The notes beneath the pieces were generated by a model that searched no databases, had not been told where the DNA came from, and saw only the letters and a list, made by a program, of their open reading frames with translations. 64,000 nt of DNA, from the NCBI GenBank assembly GCA_900317055.1, contig ONFF01000005.1:62001-126000 (forward strand). The letters are read 5' to 3'. A program made the position numbers and the translations under genes. This DNA is from an uncultured Bacteroidales bacterium. GTDB lineage: Bacteria; Bacteroidota; Bacteroidia; Bacteroidales; F082. Shown piece after piece: positions 7,976 through 17,410 of this stretch (the stretch's first letter is position 1; every line of letters begins with the position of its first letter).

Positions 7976-10432
7976 ATGTCGAAGAAAAGCCAAAACGAAT
8001 ACCCCAGCGGGAGCCGGACGAGCTGGAAGGTGGTCATCACCTACCTGTTCGTCATCGTCCTTTGTGCGGCTTTGTTTTACTACATCTTCAACTTGCGTAA
8101 GAGTATCGAGAACCAACGTTCCAACATCAACTCGCAACACGCCGCCATCAACTGGGTCAACGAATTCACCAAAAACGTGCATGCCGCCCAAAACGCAGCC
8201 AACCTCTACGCCTTCACCGAACAGTCTCAATACAGACGCGAGTTCAACTCCTATCGCGATGCCATCAAGGTCCAAACCGACTCACTCAAATTGTTTGAAA
8301 TAAGTGAAGACAACAAATTGATGGTTAATGAGATAAGCAATCTTATTAAAAGTAAAGGTCGAATCAGTAATGAGCTGTCAAGACAGTTCCACGACTTCAA
8401 CCCTTTGGCCGAATTCGACCGCACCATCGACGATTACCGCCCCCCGAAACCGGAAGAGGAAATCGTAATCACCACCGTGTCGAAAGACACTATCATCCAT
8501 GTGCCAAAGAAGGTGGAGAAAAAAGGCTTTTGGGAACGCGTCGGCGATGTGTTCAACTCGGATGAGGAGCAAGAAGACAGTGTAGTGCACATCTCCGTGG
8601 AACGCACCGACACGCTACGCATCCAGCACCAAGGACAGGATTCGGTCAACATTCTGGCCAACCTTCGTGTGCTTTCGGACAAGGCAAAGGCCCAATATTG
8701 GAAAAAGATCAAGCAATATGAGAAGAAGACGCAGGAACTGGTAAAGGCGGACAACGAACTCTCCGAGCAAATTTCCACCTTATTAATACGCCTTAACCAG
8801 GAAATCCTCGATTCCACCGTCAAGGAAATCGAGAAGAGCGAGGAGATTATCCAGGAAAATACGCACTATTCCATCCTCATCGGTGCAGTCACCTTAGCAC
8901 TTATCATCATCTTTGTCATACTGATCATCAGCGATGTGAATAAAGGTTACCGTGCCCGTCGCGCCGCTGAGGAGGCCAAACGAAAGACCGAGGAAATCAT
9001 GGAAAGCCGCCACAAGCTGCTACTCTCCGTCACCCACGACATCAAGACCCCACTGAGCTCCATTATGGGCAATATGGAACTTCTGGACAAAACAGGTAAC
9101 GAAAAGGAATTCAGCTCGATACAGCAATCCGCCGACCACATCCTCAACCTGCTGACCAACCTGCTGGAGTACTCGAGCCTCGAACAAGGCAAGCTGAAAG
9201 TCAACAACGAAGCCTTCAATTTACGCGACCTCTGCGATGAGACCGCTGAAATGTTTGAGCCCATCGCACGCCATAAGAACCTGCAATTCATCTATGATCC
9301 ATCATTCGAAGAAGACAGCTCCATCCTATCTGACAGGCTAAAAATCAAGCAGATACTCAGCAACTTGATTTCCAATGGCATCAAATATACCTTGGAGGGC
9401 AGCGTCACCTTCAAGGCACGCATGGGACGCAACCTGGTCGTCTTCGGCATCACTGACACGGGTGTGGGCATCCCGCAAGACAAGTTGGAAGAGGTGTTCA
9501 AGCCCTTCGTGCGCATCGAGACCTACAACCAGTTCGCCGAAGGCAGCGGCTATGGCATGTCGGTGGTCAAAGGTCTTGTCGACCTCCTCGGCGGCGAGAT
9601 CCAGATCGAATCTGAAGTCGACAAAGGCTCACACTTCGAGGTCAGGATACCCGTGTGTAGCGTTGAAGAAAATATTGAAGCAAAGGATGAAATCGTAGAT
9701 GATAACAAAAAGAGCCTCAATATATTGGTTATTGATGATGACAACACCTTACTCTCCGTCATCGACACCATGCTGCACCGGCTCGGACATCAAGCCATCC
9801 CCTGCCGTTCGAAAAGCGATGTTGAAAGCGCCGTAGCCCAAATCGCCGATTATGACTACATCCTCACCGACCGCGAAATGGGCGCCCTCACCGGCAATGA
9901 CATCCTCCATATCTTCAAGGAAGCCGATGCCGACAAGCCCGTCATCCTGATGACCGGGCGCATCGAATACACCAACGAGAAAGCCAAAGAAGAAGGTTTC
10001 GACGGATTCCTACCCAAGCCATTTAATTTAAAGCAATTAGAAAACCTGTTTGGAAGTGTTGCTTTAAGTGAAAACGAAGAAGAGACCGCCTTCCCCGACT
10101 TCCCCAATTTCAGCGAGATGATGGGTAACGACAAGGAAGCCATGACCGACATTTTGACCGTTTTCGTGCAGTCCACAGCCAACGACTTGGTTTCGATGAA
10201 CACCTTAATTGAGCAATCGGATTTCATTGAGATGCAAGGACTTTGCCACAAGATGCTGCCCATGTTCATCCAGTTGGAGCGCGACACCACCTTCCTCGCA
10301 AGGATGAACGCCATGCGCGGCAAGGATGAGACGGAAGAAGACTATCCCAATTGGAAAGAAGACGCCACACAATTCATGGCCCAAACCGATGAATTGATGG
10401 ACTTGTTGGCTGAGAAGTATGGGATTGGGTGA
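7976..10432 (+). CDS. Hybrid sensor histidine kinase with receiver and Hpt domains
   Basis: An 818-residue inner-membrane sensor. Transmembrane segments at about 18-40 and 290-314 bound a periplasmic, largely helical sensor region. The HisKA H-box SVTHDIKTPLSS places the phosphorylated histidine at 354. The ATPase has NLISNGIKYT, DTGVGIP and GSGYGMSVV. The receiver domain begins LVIDDD, with the phospho-acceptor aspartate at 632 (ILTDREMG) and KPF near the end. The C-terminus looks like an Hpt domain with GLCHKMLPMF (His758). This is a full His-Asp-His relay; the final acceptor is not adjacent. The NtrC-type regulator at 23.6-25.0 kb is a candidate partner by type only. Confidence 0.9.
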   Translation: MSKKSQNEYPSGSRTSWKVVITYLFVIVLCAALFYYIFNLRKSIENQRSNINSQHAAINWVNEFTKNVHAAQNAANLYAFTEQSQYRREFNSYRDAIKVQTDSLKLFEISEDNKLMVNEISNLIKSKGRISNELSRQFHDFNPLAEFDRTIDDYRPPKPEEEIVITTVSKDTIIHVPKKVEKKGFWERVGDVFNSDEEQEDSVVHISVERTDTLRIQHQGQDSVNILANLRVLSDKAKAQYWKKIKQYEKKTQELVKADNELSEQISTLLIRLNQEILDSTVKEIEKSEEIIQENTHYSILIGAVTLALIIIFVILIISDVNKGYRARRAAEEAKRKTEEIMESRHKLLLSVTHDIKTPLSSIMGNMELLDKTGNEKEFSSIQQSADHILNLLTNLLEYSSLEQGKLKVNNEAFNLRDLCDETAEMFEPIARHKNLQFIYDPSFEEDSSILSDRLKIKQILSNLISNGIKYTLEGSVTFKARMGRNLVVFGITDTGVGIPQDKLEEVFKPFVRIETYNQFAEGSGYGMSVVKGLVDLLGGEIQIESEVDKGSHFEVRIPVCSVEENIEAKDEIVDDNKKSLNILVIDDDNTLLSVIDTMLHRLGHQAIPCRSKSDVESAVAQIADYDYILTDREMGALTGNDILHIFKEADADKPVILMTGRIEYTNEKAKEEGFDGFLPKPFNLKQLENLFGSVALSENEEETAFPDFPNFSEMMGNDKEAMTDILTVFVQSTANDLVSMNTLIEQSDFIEMQGLCHKMLPMFIQLERDTTFLARMNAMRGKDETEEDYPNWKEDATQFMAQTDELMDLLAEKYGIG

Positions 10433-10435
10433 GGC

Positions 10436-10500
10436 TCTATGGATGCGAAGACCCTCATTGTTGGCGGTAGGCTTGAAAGCAGAAGATTTCCTGAAAGTCG
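10436..10500 (+). pseudogene. Remnant of the 3' end of an AAA_14/DUF4143 ATPase gene
   Basis: The stretch GATGCGAAG... through AGCAGAAGATTTCCTG aligns base for base, apart from a small deletion, with the last 60 bases of the intact ATPase gene downstream (11749-11808). It directly follows the kinase stop codon and has no open frame of its own. It suggests an earlier tandem copy lost by deletion. Confidence 0.6.
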
Positions 10501-10566
10501 CCCCGAAAAGTATGCCTGCGGCGTTTAAGTTTTCCCTTTTACCTCTTGCAGTTTGAAAAAAATGTG

Positions 10567-10574
10567 TATTTTTG
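10567..10574 (+). promoter_or_regulatory. -7 box TATTTTTG of AAA_14 ATPase
   Basis: Perfect TAnnTTTG followed by GC, about 68 bp before the start codon; the two palindromes lie between it and the gene. Confidence 0.55.
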
Positions 10575-10591
10575 CCCCATGAAGTAAAATT

Positions 10592-10629
10592 ACTCAATCT
10601 GTTGAGTTATTTTACTCAATCTATTGAGT
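10592..10629. promoter_or_regulatory. Two tandem palindromes ACTCAAT...ATTGAGT
   Basis: ACTCAATCTGTTGAGT at 10592-10607 and ACTCAATCTATTGAGT at 10614-10629 repeat with a 22-bp period, two helical turns. They sit in the transcribed leader just before the ATPase start, so they may be an operator pair or leader hairpins. Confidence 0.65.
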
Positions 10630-10642
10630 AAAAATATATAAT

Positions 10643-11830
10643 ATGTTTCAAAGGTCTGAATATCAAATAATAAAGAAAAGAATTGAAGAACCAAGGAAGT
10701 TCATTCAGGTGGTTATGGGGCCGCGTCAGGTGGGTAAATCCACGGTGGTGAGGCAGGTTTTGGCCGATGTTTCACAACCTTATTCCATGTTTACGGCCGA
10801 TGCAGTGCCGGCAGGCAATCTGTTTTGGATCAGTGAGTGTTGGGAAACGGCGCGGAGAAAGATGAAGACGGGAGGTGCCGAGGAATACATACTTGTTATC
10901 GACGAGGTGCAGAAGATAGATTCATGGAGCGAAGCCGTCAAGAAAGAATGGGATGCCGACACCTTCAACGATGTGAACATCAAGGTGGTGTTGCTTGGCT
11001 CGTCGCGGGTGATGCTTGACTATGGATTGGCCGACAGCCTGATGGGGCGTTTTGAGCGCATCGTGATGCCGCATTGGTCGTATCCCGAGATGCGTGAGGC
11101 TTTTGGTTTTAGTTTGGAGCAGTACATATATTTCGGCGCTTATCCCGGTGCTGCACCTTTGATTGATGACGAGAACCGATGGTTGGAATACATCACGGGC
11201 TCCATCATAGAGGCCACCATCAACAAAGACATCCTGCAGGGAGTGAAAGTGATGAAACCAGCCTTACTTCGGCAGGCCTTCGAACTTGCCTCAGCCTATT
11301 CGGGCATGGAATTGTCGTTGACAAAGATGATGGGGCAGTTGCAAGACGCAGGAAATGTGACCACCTTGGCTGTTTATCTCGAACTGTTGGGCGAGGCGGG
11401 CTTGGTGCGCACCTTGGGCAAGTATTCCGCTGATGTTGCGAGAAAGCGAAACAGTGTGCCGAAGTATCAGGTTTTCAACAATGCGTTGAAGAACATCTAT
11501 TGCGGGAAGCGTTTTGGTGAGGCGATTGCTGATTCGCGTCTGTGGGGAAGGCTGTTCGAGTCGGCCATCGGTGCTTATATTATTAATGGCGCCACTGCAG
11601 GGCATTATAAAACCTACTATTGGCGCGACAAGGCAGGCCGCGAGGTGGACTATGTATTGGAGAAAAACGGGCATCTTCTCGCCATTGAGGTGAAAAGTAA
11701 TACCGACGACAGCAATTCGGGCTTGGGCGAGTTCCGCAAACAGTTCAAGAATGCGAAAGCTCTTATTGTAGGCGAAGGAGGCCTCAAAGCAGAAGATTTC
11801 CTGCAAATCAATCCGGTGGAGTTGTTGTAA
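10643..11830 (+). CDS. AAA_14/DUF4143 family ATPase
   Basis: A 395-residue protein with Walker A GPRQVGKST (residues about 29-37) and Walker B YILVIDEVQKID (about 86-97). The C-terminal DUF4143 domain ends REVDYVLEKNGHLLAIEVKS, a D...ExK arrangement like a restriction-endonuclease fold. The family is common and often multi-copy in Bacteroidota and archaea; its function is not established. It is preceded by paired palindromes and by a remnant of a related gene. Its 3' end overlaps the convergent gene on the minus strand by about 23 bases. Confidence 0.85.
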   Translation: MFQRSEYQIIKKRIEEPRKFIQVVMGPRQVGKSTVVRQVLADVSQPYSMFTADAVPAGNLFWISECWETARRKMKTGGAEEYILVIDEVQKIDSWSEAVKKEWDADTFNDVNIKVVLLGSSRVMLDYGLADSLMGRFERIVMPHWSYPEMREAFGFSLEQYIYFGAYPGAAPLIDDENRWLEYITGSIIEATINKDILQGVKVMKPALLRQAFELASAYSGMELSLTKMMGQLQDAGNVTTLAVYLELLGEAGLVRTLGKYSADVARKRNSVPKYQVFNNALKNIYCGKRFGEAIADSRLWGRLFESAIGAYIINGATAGHYKTYYWRDKAGREVDYVLEKNGHLLAIEVKSNTDDSNSGLGEFRKQFKNAKALIVGEGGLKAEDFLQINPVELL

Positions 11831-13001
11831 GCTCCCACTCCACCGCCGTCCGCATGGCCAGCATGATGGCCTCACCTACCAAAGCCACGTCTGCAAGCAA
11901 ATAATGGCTCTTGCCTCCACTGCGCCAGGTGGTTCCCGCAAGTTCTCCCGTCTTCAGAAGCTTTTTCCGTAATGCCCAATCCTCGAAATAGGTTACACTA
12001 CCAACGGCAAAGGCTGTTCCCGTCGGGCTAAGATTGCAGATAATTGGTCCTGCATCGATATCCATCCCAAGCCAACATCTTCTGTCATGGTATTCCTTGA
12101 AGCCTGTGATAGGGTGCTTCTGCAAGAAGCTCGTCTTCAATCTCACATACTGGTCTTGGGCAAATTCCTCATCAATGAAAGTCAAATAATAGCAACTCAA
12201 CGCTGAGTAGGATCCTTTGATAGGTGCTTCGCCATACATGCCTTCTCTTTCGTCAGGCAGGAACGAAGCCAGCATCCCTGTGTCTTTATCGATCCATTGG
12301 TGCTTGGCTTCATCTATCCATTGAAATACCGTGGAATAGTACTTTCCCTCGTACTGCTGTGAATAGATTGTCAGTGCCACAATGGCCACCAGCATATCCG
12401 GCACATACACGCACTCGCCCGGATAAGTCGGCAGATTCATGTTTGGACTATCAAGGATGCGGCGGTTCATGGTCTCGCATAGCCGATGATAAAGCCCGTC
12501 GTATTTGTCGCCGCCGCCGATACGTTTGTAACCGCCAATCATCCAAGCCAAATGGCTGAGATAAGAGACATGGCTCTCTTTGCCATCCAACGTTTCCAGC
12601 GGGTCTTCACCCCATCGCTCGCGGTCGTAAGCCCGTAGTTCTGGCGACATGACCATCTGGATGAGGCTATCGATACGGGCAATGTTCGCTTCCCTATCCT
12701 CATCGTATATCAAGGTGGTATTCACCAACGCCGCCGACAGCATCGAGCAAGAATACAACGCCCACTCCCCTTGGAACTGAGGCCCGACGATGGCGGGCAT
12801 TTCATCAATAAGCTTTTGCGGACTAGTCATCACCTTGTCTATCAGAAAGTCCCGCCGCGCCATGATGTCTGCCTTCTCGCTTTCAAAGTCACCATTATGC
12901 TTTGTGGCAATGCCGACCCATATGGCTTTTATTATGATAGGCACAACTATGATAGCCAGGCAAATGATAATGACTTTCATGGGTTTCTTCCGTAGTTTCA
13001 T
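11808..13001 (-). CDS. Conserved protein with N-terminal membrane anchor, linalool dehydratase/isomerase-like toroid (tentative)
   Basis: A 397-residue protein, starting MKLRKKPMKVIIICLAIIVVPIIIKAIW, with one N-terminal transmembrane segment and a long domain probably facing the periplasm. Aromatic- and tryptophan-rich helical motifs (QFQGEWALYSCSML, HLAWMIGGY, CWLGMDIDAGPIICNLSPTG) suggest an alpha/alpha toroid, possibly like the linalool dehydratase/isomerase family; this is a weak match from memory. ATG 13001 was chosen because it follows a -7 box at 13047-13054. It is monocistronic and converges with the AAA_14 gene. Function unknown. Confidence 0.6.
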   Translation of the reverse strand: MKLRKKPMKVIIICLAIIVVPIIIKAIWVGIATKHNGDFESEKADIMARRDFLIDKVMTSPQKLIDEMPAIVGPQFQGEWALYSCSMLSAALVNTTLIYDEDREANIARIDSLIQMVMSPELRAYDRERWGEDPLETLDGKESHVSYLSHLAWMIGGYKRIGGGDKYDGLYHRLCETMNRRILDSPNMNLPTYPGECVYVPDMLVAIVALTIYSQQYEGKYYSTVFQWIDEAKHQWIDKDTGMLASFLPDEREGMYGEAPIKGSYSALSCYYLTFIDEEFAQDQYVRLKTSFLQKHPITGFKEYHDRRCWLGMDIDAGPIICNLSPTGTAFAVGSVTYFEDWALRKKLLKTGELAGTTWRSGGKSHYLLADVALVGEAIMLAMRTAVEWELTTTPPD

Positions 13002-13046
13002 ATATATGGTTTGTACGAAGACATGCTCGTTTGTCTTTCGACTATG

Positions 13047-13054
13047 CAAAGTTA
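13047..13054 (-). promoter_or_regulatory. -7 box TAACTTTG
   Basis: Fits TAnnTTTG and is followed by GC, about 46 bp upstream of the toroid-like gene start. Confidence 0.5.
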
Positions 13055-13104
13055 ATGCTTAATTCCTGCGTCCCGCAAGAGGTGTTGATAACTTTTTCTA
13101 AACT

Positions 13105-13791
13105 TTATCTGAATCCAATGCTGCCCTTGTTTTCCGATGTGTTGTTGGGATAATCCCGTTCAATGTGAGGATAAATCCTATTGTAGTCATTCATCGTTTC
13201 GCCAATAACCCGATAGGCACAATCAAATTCTTTCATGAAGTCTTTTGCATTTGCGATGGCGGTCTGATAGGAACAGCAGAAGTGGTTGTCAAGCACGACA
13301 AAAGTAGTAAGGGTGTTGTTCGTATTGATGCAATTTGCAGCTCGTGTCCAGCCTTCCATGCTCACTTTTCCGAAGTTGTCATCATAGAAATCATAAAGGA
13401 AGTACAGATGCTTAATTCTTCTGTCAAAGCTGTCCCTGATAAAAACGCGGAAATGATTGTCGTGTTTCGTGACGTACAACGTGCCTTCCCTCTTTTCGTG
13501 TGAATAGCCTTGCTTGTCGAGTCGTTTGCAGATACGACGCTCTAGAATGTCTGTTTTTTTCAATAGTCGGCATAGAAGAAAATATATAGCAACTGCCGAC
13601 ACAAGGCCGCATCCCATTACCAAGAAATAAACCAGGGAATAAACAGATGCTGAAGTGATAAAGTCGTAAACATTGAAAACGTAGAATACGAATAATGCCA
13701 CACAAAAGAAGATGCCCAAGACCTTTCCAATGATCTCTTGTGTTTTCGATTCTCTTTCAAAGGAGGTGTATTCGTCTTTGTATTCTTCCAT
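13105..13791 (-). CDS. Unknown two-TM protein, paralogue of the 17979-18551 product
   Basis: A 228-residue protein with two transmembrane segments (about 25-45 and 51-72) and a soluble C-terminal domain. That domain shares a clear pattern with the protein at 17979-18551: LDNHFCCSYQTAIANAKDFMKEFDCAYRVIG here, against DDHFSCCVVSSIRSAKDFLREFDFAYEQIG there, and both end in IGF. The fold may be YbjN-like, but I do not recognise the family with certainty. Its promoter carries the GTGCAA-N5-TTGCAC element shared with two other island genes. Confidence 0.6.
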   Translation of the reverse strand: MEEYKDEYTSFERESKTQEIIGKVLGIFFCVALFVFYVFNVYDFITSASVYSLVYFLVMGCGLVSAVAIYFLLCRLLKKTDILERRICKRLDKQGYSHEKREGTLYVTKHDNHFRVFIRDSFDRRIKHLYFLYDFYDDNFGKVSMEGWTRAANCINTNNTLTTFVVLDNHFCCSYQTAIANAKDFMKEFDCAYRVIGETMNDYNRIYPHIERDYPNNTSENKGSIGFR

Positions 13792-13834
13792 GGCTGAAGT
13801 ATTTTTGCGTGAATAATTGTTTGATTATTTACAG

Positions 13835-13869
13835 CAAAAGTATAGAGGGTTTGTGCAAAAGAATTGCAC
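13835..13869 (-). promoter_or_regulatory. Promoter with -7 TACTTTTG and operator GTGCAA-N5-TTGCAC (site A)
   Basis: The -7 box is 13835-13842, the inverted repeat 13853-13869, with 10 bp between. The spacing and flanking bases match site B at 18008-18042. Confidence 0.7.
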
Positions 13870-13921
13870 GGAAAGAAAAGGAGGAAGCTGTAATACCGTT
13901 AAACCAATACTATTAATCAAG

Positions 13922-14227
13922 TTATTTCGTTACTTGACCATAAAACCAATCAAGAATCACTTCTTGTTGAATATCTGCCAAAGCCTTATCGCATTCATTG
14001 ACTAGGAAATCGCATTGTGATAGCCACGACGCTTTTTCGGTTTCTGATTTGCATGTGACGATATTGCTTGCGATTAGAAAATGAACATTGATGCATCGGG
14101 CACGAAAATCCAAAATAAGCCCTATGTCCTTTGATGTTTTTATCCTGCTTACTATTTCCGTGGCATCATGTGTTTCATCATCTTGAAGCAGTAAAAATTT
14201 CGCCAATTGTCCTTGTATTTCGTTCAT
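13922..14227 (-). CDS. Small helical protein, third gene of ATPase operon
   Basis: A 101-residue protein predicted to be mostly alpha-helical, with no motif I recognise. It starts 10 bp after the stop of the 329-residue protein and is the last gene of the three-gene operon that begins with the DUF3696-type ATPase. Its position suggests an accessory or regulatory subunit. The 94 bp on its downstream side hold promoter site A and nothing else obvious. Confidence 0.55.
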   Translation of the reverse strand: MNEIQGQLAKFLLLQDDETHDATEIVSRIKTSKDIGLILDFRARCINVHFLIASNIVTCKSETEKASWLSQCDFLVNECDKALADIQQEVILDWFYGQVTK

Positions 14228-14237
14228 GTTGTTTTGT

Positions 14238-15227
14238 TTACCTTAATAATCTGTTATTTGAGAACAAATTTCTACTTTTCAAGCATTTCTTTGCATCAGT
14301 TATTATATTCAAATACCCTTCTCTATTGCACTTCATCCTTTCTTCTGAAATTACCATGGGATATGTAACATGGAGATTGGTACTGTGTTTAGCTTTTCCA
14401 TCATTTCTCAAAAGGTCAAATCCTGCACCTATTTCAATCCATGAATAATTGGTAATAATACCCCTATCGTGGAAATCATCCTTAGAACAGCCAAAAACCT
14501 CTACTTTTAACGATTCTTTCTTCATCGACGGTCTTAATTCCTGAATTTTTTCTTCTAGCCGTTTCTTTCTTCTAGTAATCTCTTCTTCTGATGCGTCATT
14601 AAAAGAAAAGACTGAAATATAAAATGCGGTCTCTAAATCTTGTGGCAAAAGCGAATCTAATATAGAGTATAAATTGACATTTACATCCTTAAAAATGTAA
14701 TTGTCTGCAATAACCATTGAGTTGAAATTATGTTTGGCCTTTGCTTCTTCAAGGATTTGAGACCATTTATATTTTGAAGATTGCTTAATAGCAGGACCTG
14801 AGTCATTAAAAAGCTCCGAATGATTATATAGATTATTACTGTCAATGGAGATAACACCAACTTTATCAGCATGAGTCTGGTGATTATCATGAGTAAGAAA
14901 TAGTGAATTATACATGTTTCTTTCCATCTGAGCAGATCCTCCGCACATTGCCGCAATAGCTCCAGAAGAAAAATCTAGCTGGGAACGCCCATCTGTTGAG
15001 CGTTTCCAAATGTTGAACAAATACAAATCGTCTTTCGCAATTGTATTAAAATTGTCAATAGAACTATCAAAAATCACATGAGCCCTGCATAACAAATCAT
15101 ACCAGTCTGTCAGCATTTGATTTCTGCGACATACTTCGAGGTCGGGCAAGAATTTTGCAGAGGATATCTTCCCTGACAAATCTTGCCAAAATCCCAAATC
15201 ACAATATATGTCTTTTCTTTCGTTCAT
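14238..15227 (-). CDS. Unknown 329-aa protein, possible effector of ATPase operon
   Basis: The N-terminus (KDIYCDLGFWQDLSG) has a strand ending in an aspartate. Near residues 258-275 FHDRGIITNYSWIEIGAGFDLL resembles a degenerate phospholipase D HxK motif (H-D-R-x4-N). A charged helix (EITRRKKRLEEKIQELR) precedes it. The ATG overlaps the stop of the upstream ATPase gene in an ATGA, so the two are translated together. The nuclease idea is only inference from that one motif. Confidence 0.55.
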   Translation of the reverse strand: MNERKDIYCDLGFWQDLSGKISSAKFLPDLEVCRRNQMLTDWYDLLCRAHVIFDSSIDNFNTIAKDDLYLFNIWKRSTDGRSQLDFSSGAIAAMCGGSAQMERNMYNSLFLTHDNHQTHADKVGVISIDSNNLYNHSELFNDSGPAIKQSSKYKWSQILEEAKAKHNFNSMVIADNYIFKDVNVNLYSILDSLLPQDLETAFYISVFSFNDASEEEITRRKKRLEEKIQELRPSMKKESLKVEVFGCSKDDFHDRGIITNYSWIEIGAGFDLLRNDGKAKHSTNLHVTYPMVISEERMKCNREGYLNIITDAKKCLKSRNLFSNNRLLR

Positions 15228-17395
15228 TTCCCAACCGCCTTTATTCTTAATAGTTCCATGGCTTGGTTGTCTGCTTCATCAAAGAACCCACTGCCAAACG
15301 GAGAATCAAGGCGACCGTCTACTTGGATTCCAATCTGTTTTACCTGCGGATCACCTGTTTCTGCCACAACTTTTGGTGAATTAACGTAAAGGATGGAAAT
15401 CTCATCATTACTGATTTGCAAGTCTTCTTCATTGCCTTTGCCTGCAACCAATACTTGTAGTTTCCTAATCAAATATTCGCTATGTGTCTCCACAATGAAA
15501 TGAACATTGTATTTCTTGTAGGCTTCCACCATCATATCCGCCAGCAAAGACTGATATGCAGGATGCAAATGAATTTCAGGTTCCTCGACAGCAATGGTAT
15601 TGATTTCGTATTGGAAACCAGCATCATATCCATCCAAGTCTTTCAACCCTTCATAATAATTAATTCTTTTCCCTTTTGCTGAGAGGATAGCGGTCTCGAT
15701 TTGCAAAAGAATTGAAACAAGTTGTGTGAGGCCGAACCCTTCATCAGCTAACAAACTCTTTTTATCGTTGTCTTTGATTATCCAAATTTTTATACCCACA
15801 CCATCAGAATCTGGTTCTGCTGAAATGGACTCACCAATCCCAAATCGCTTTATCCATTTGTTAATGAAACTATTAATCCTATATGGATTACAATTTAACA
15901 TATGGATGTCTCTGGACTCATCTGGTCCCAACTTACGTTTTGCTTCAAAATATCGCTTCAACAATTCAGAGAATTGGTCCTTTGTATCTAAAGTGTAAAG
16001 TCGCTTGACTTCTGCCCGTGATGAACTCACATACTCCATCTGACCACACCAGTCTGGGCACACTACTTCCTGAATAAACAATCTAGCAAAATCATCCAAT
16101 AAGGAGAGCATACGATGTTCGTAATACTCCCACCCACGCATCTTGATATCATAATAAACTGTTTCGCCTTCAGAACCAGCCGTATAATTCCATCCCATAA
16201 CAACCTCGTAAACCATGCCAAAGCTTACTGGTCGGGCTTCCCATTCTTGAATTTCTTTACTATGTCTCAAGCTCTTCTCCTCTTCCGATTCTGACTTACC
16301 ACTCTTGCCAAATATACGCCTAGGTTCGTCATAAACCGAACACAAATAATGTTGTTCTTCGATATTGATATTCCACCCAAACAAACTCAAGCTATTCTCA
16401 TAAAACATGTGTAAACTTTCATGGAATTCATTGATCTGTTCTAGGTATTGATTTTCAAATTGCTTGAAATAATCACCAAAAGTAATGAAATCAGAGTTGA
16501 CAAAGTCTTTCAGAATTTTGTGCGATGCAAACACTTCCTCTTTGCTTTTGTTTTGCAGAAATTCTTTATCGACAAATTCCATTATGGAATCCTTCGCAAC
16601 AGTATTTAGCCGATCGATAACAGGAATTCTAAATAAAGATCCATTTTGAATCGTCCATTCCGGTACTTTTAAATCGATTTTGTGTCGACCTACAATAGAA
16701 TCACACTGTTTCGCTGAACGCACATATTTGAGGACATCAGACAACCTTGTTTTTTCACATTCGCCAAGGTACGAAAGCATTTCTTTCTTTTGGCTTTCAT
16801 ACTCAGCATCAGGTATCTCATTCCCATCATACCAACCAAACTCGTGTGCACTTTCCAATCCACAATAATTATGAACAGCAAATTCCATCGGAAGAAATTC
16901 CAAGAACGCATCCTTGATGATGTTCAAATTGCATACGACAGGCTCATTTCTATCAGAAGCATAGACTACACCATCCACCGTGCTGATTGTTATTCTATGT
17001 AAGTATGCATTATTCAGTCCATCATTGGCATCGGCTGCGAAAACAAGTTGCACAGTAACATCCTTAGAAATCATTCTAGAATATGTTACATACTCCATTG
17101 TAATTCTATGATTTTCAGAACCTTCATGGACGGTCTTGTCAAACCTACCAAGTAAGTTGAGTGGATATTTGTAAAAATCAATCTTATAATCAGCCAATTC
17201 AACCTCATTGCCTTTGTCTATTGCATTTTTAATTTGACTCAGAAAATCATTTAATAGCAACAAGGCTTTCACAATCGAACTCTTCCCAGAGCTATTGCAG
17301 CCGGTCAAGATCGTCAATGGCCTCAAGTCGAATGACACGCCATTCTCATCAAACACCCTAAAGCTCTTTATCGTAAACTTTGTATCCATATTCAT
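15224..17395 (-). CDS. AAA (SMC/OLD-like) ATPase with DUF3696-type C-terminus
   Basis: A 723-residue ATPase. Walker A is GCNSSGKSS near residues 32-40. The C-terminal ATPase half has DEGFGLTQLVSILLQIE, Walker B IAVEEPEIHLHPAYQ and VETHSEYLI, and then a DUF3696-like tail (VDGRLDSPFGSGFFDEA). The middle is a long insert, likely coiled coil. There is no TOPRIM nuclease domain, unlike full OLD proteins. Such ATPases usually work with a separate effector in antiviral systems, and here the next gene overlaps by 4 bases. The region is visibly AT-richer than its neighbours, which suits acquisition by transfer. The defence role is inferred. Confidence 0.75.
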   Translation of the reverse strand: MNMDTKFTIKSFRVFDENGVSFDLRPLTILTGCNSSGKSSIVKALLLLNDFLSQIKNAIDKGNEVELADYKIDFYKYPLNLLGRFDKTVHEGSENHRITMEYVTYSRMISKDVTVQLVFAADANDGLNNAYLHRITISTVDGVVYASDRNEPVVCNLNIIKDAFLEFLPMEFAVHNYCGLESAHEFGWYDGNEIPDAEYESQKKEMLSYLGECEKTRLSDVLKYVRSAKQCDSIVGRHKIDLKVPEWTIQNGSLFRIPVIDRLNTVAKDSIMEFVDKEFLQNKSKEEVFASHKILKDFVNSDFITFGDYFKQFENQYLEQINEFHESLHMFYENSLSLFGWNINIEEQHYLCSVYDEPRRIFGKSGKSESEEEKSLRHSKEIQEWEARPVSFGMVYEVVMGWNYTAGSEGETVYYDIKMRGWEYYEHRMLSLLDDFARLFIQEVVCPDWCGQMEYVSSSRAEVKRLYTLDTKDQFSELLKRYFEAKRKLGPDESRDIHMLNCNPYRINSFINKWIKRFGIGESISAEPDSDGVGIKIWIIKDNDKKSLLADEGFGLTQLVSILLQIETAILSAKGKRINYYEGLKDLDGYDAGFQYEINTIAVEEPEIHLHPAYQSLLADMMVEAYKKYNVHFIVETHSEYLIRKLQVLVAGKGNEEDLQISNDEISILYVNSPKVVAETGDPQVKQIGIQVDGRLDSPFGSGFFDEADNQAMELLRIKAVGK

Positions 17396-17410
17396 TCAGT
17401 TTTATGCTTG

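Noticed and set aside
11650..13060. GTG/TTG upstream extensions of several genes (for example at 13049, 5144, 25023, 26992 and 36496)
   Set aside because: In each case a later ATG starts the conserved domain or signal peptide and follows a promoter, while the extension lies in promoter or terminator sequence.
13817..14005. 62-codon plus-strand frame after a plus-strand -7-like box at 13800-13807
   Set aside because: It overlaps operator site A and the end of the 101-aa gene in antisense and has no recognisable protein features.
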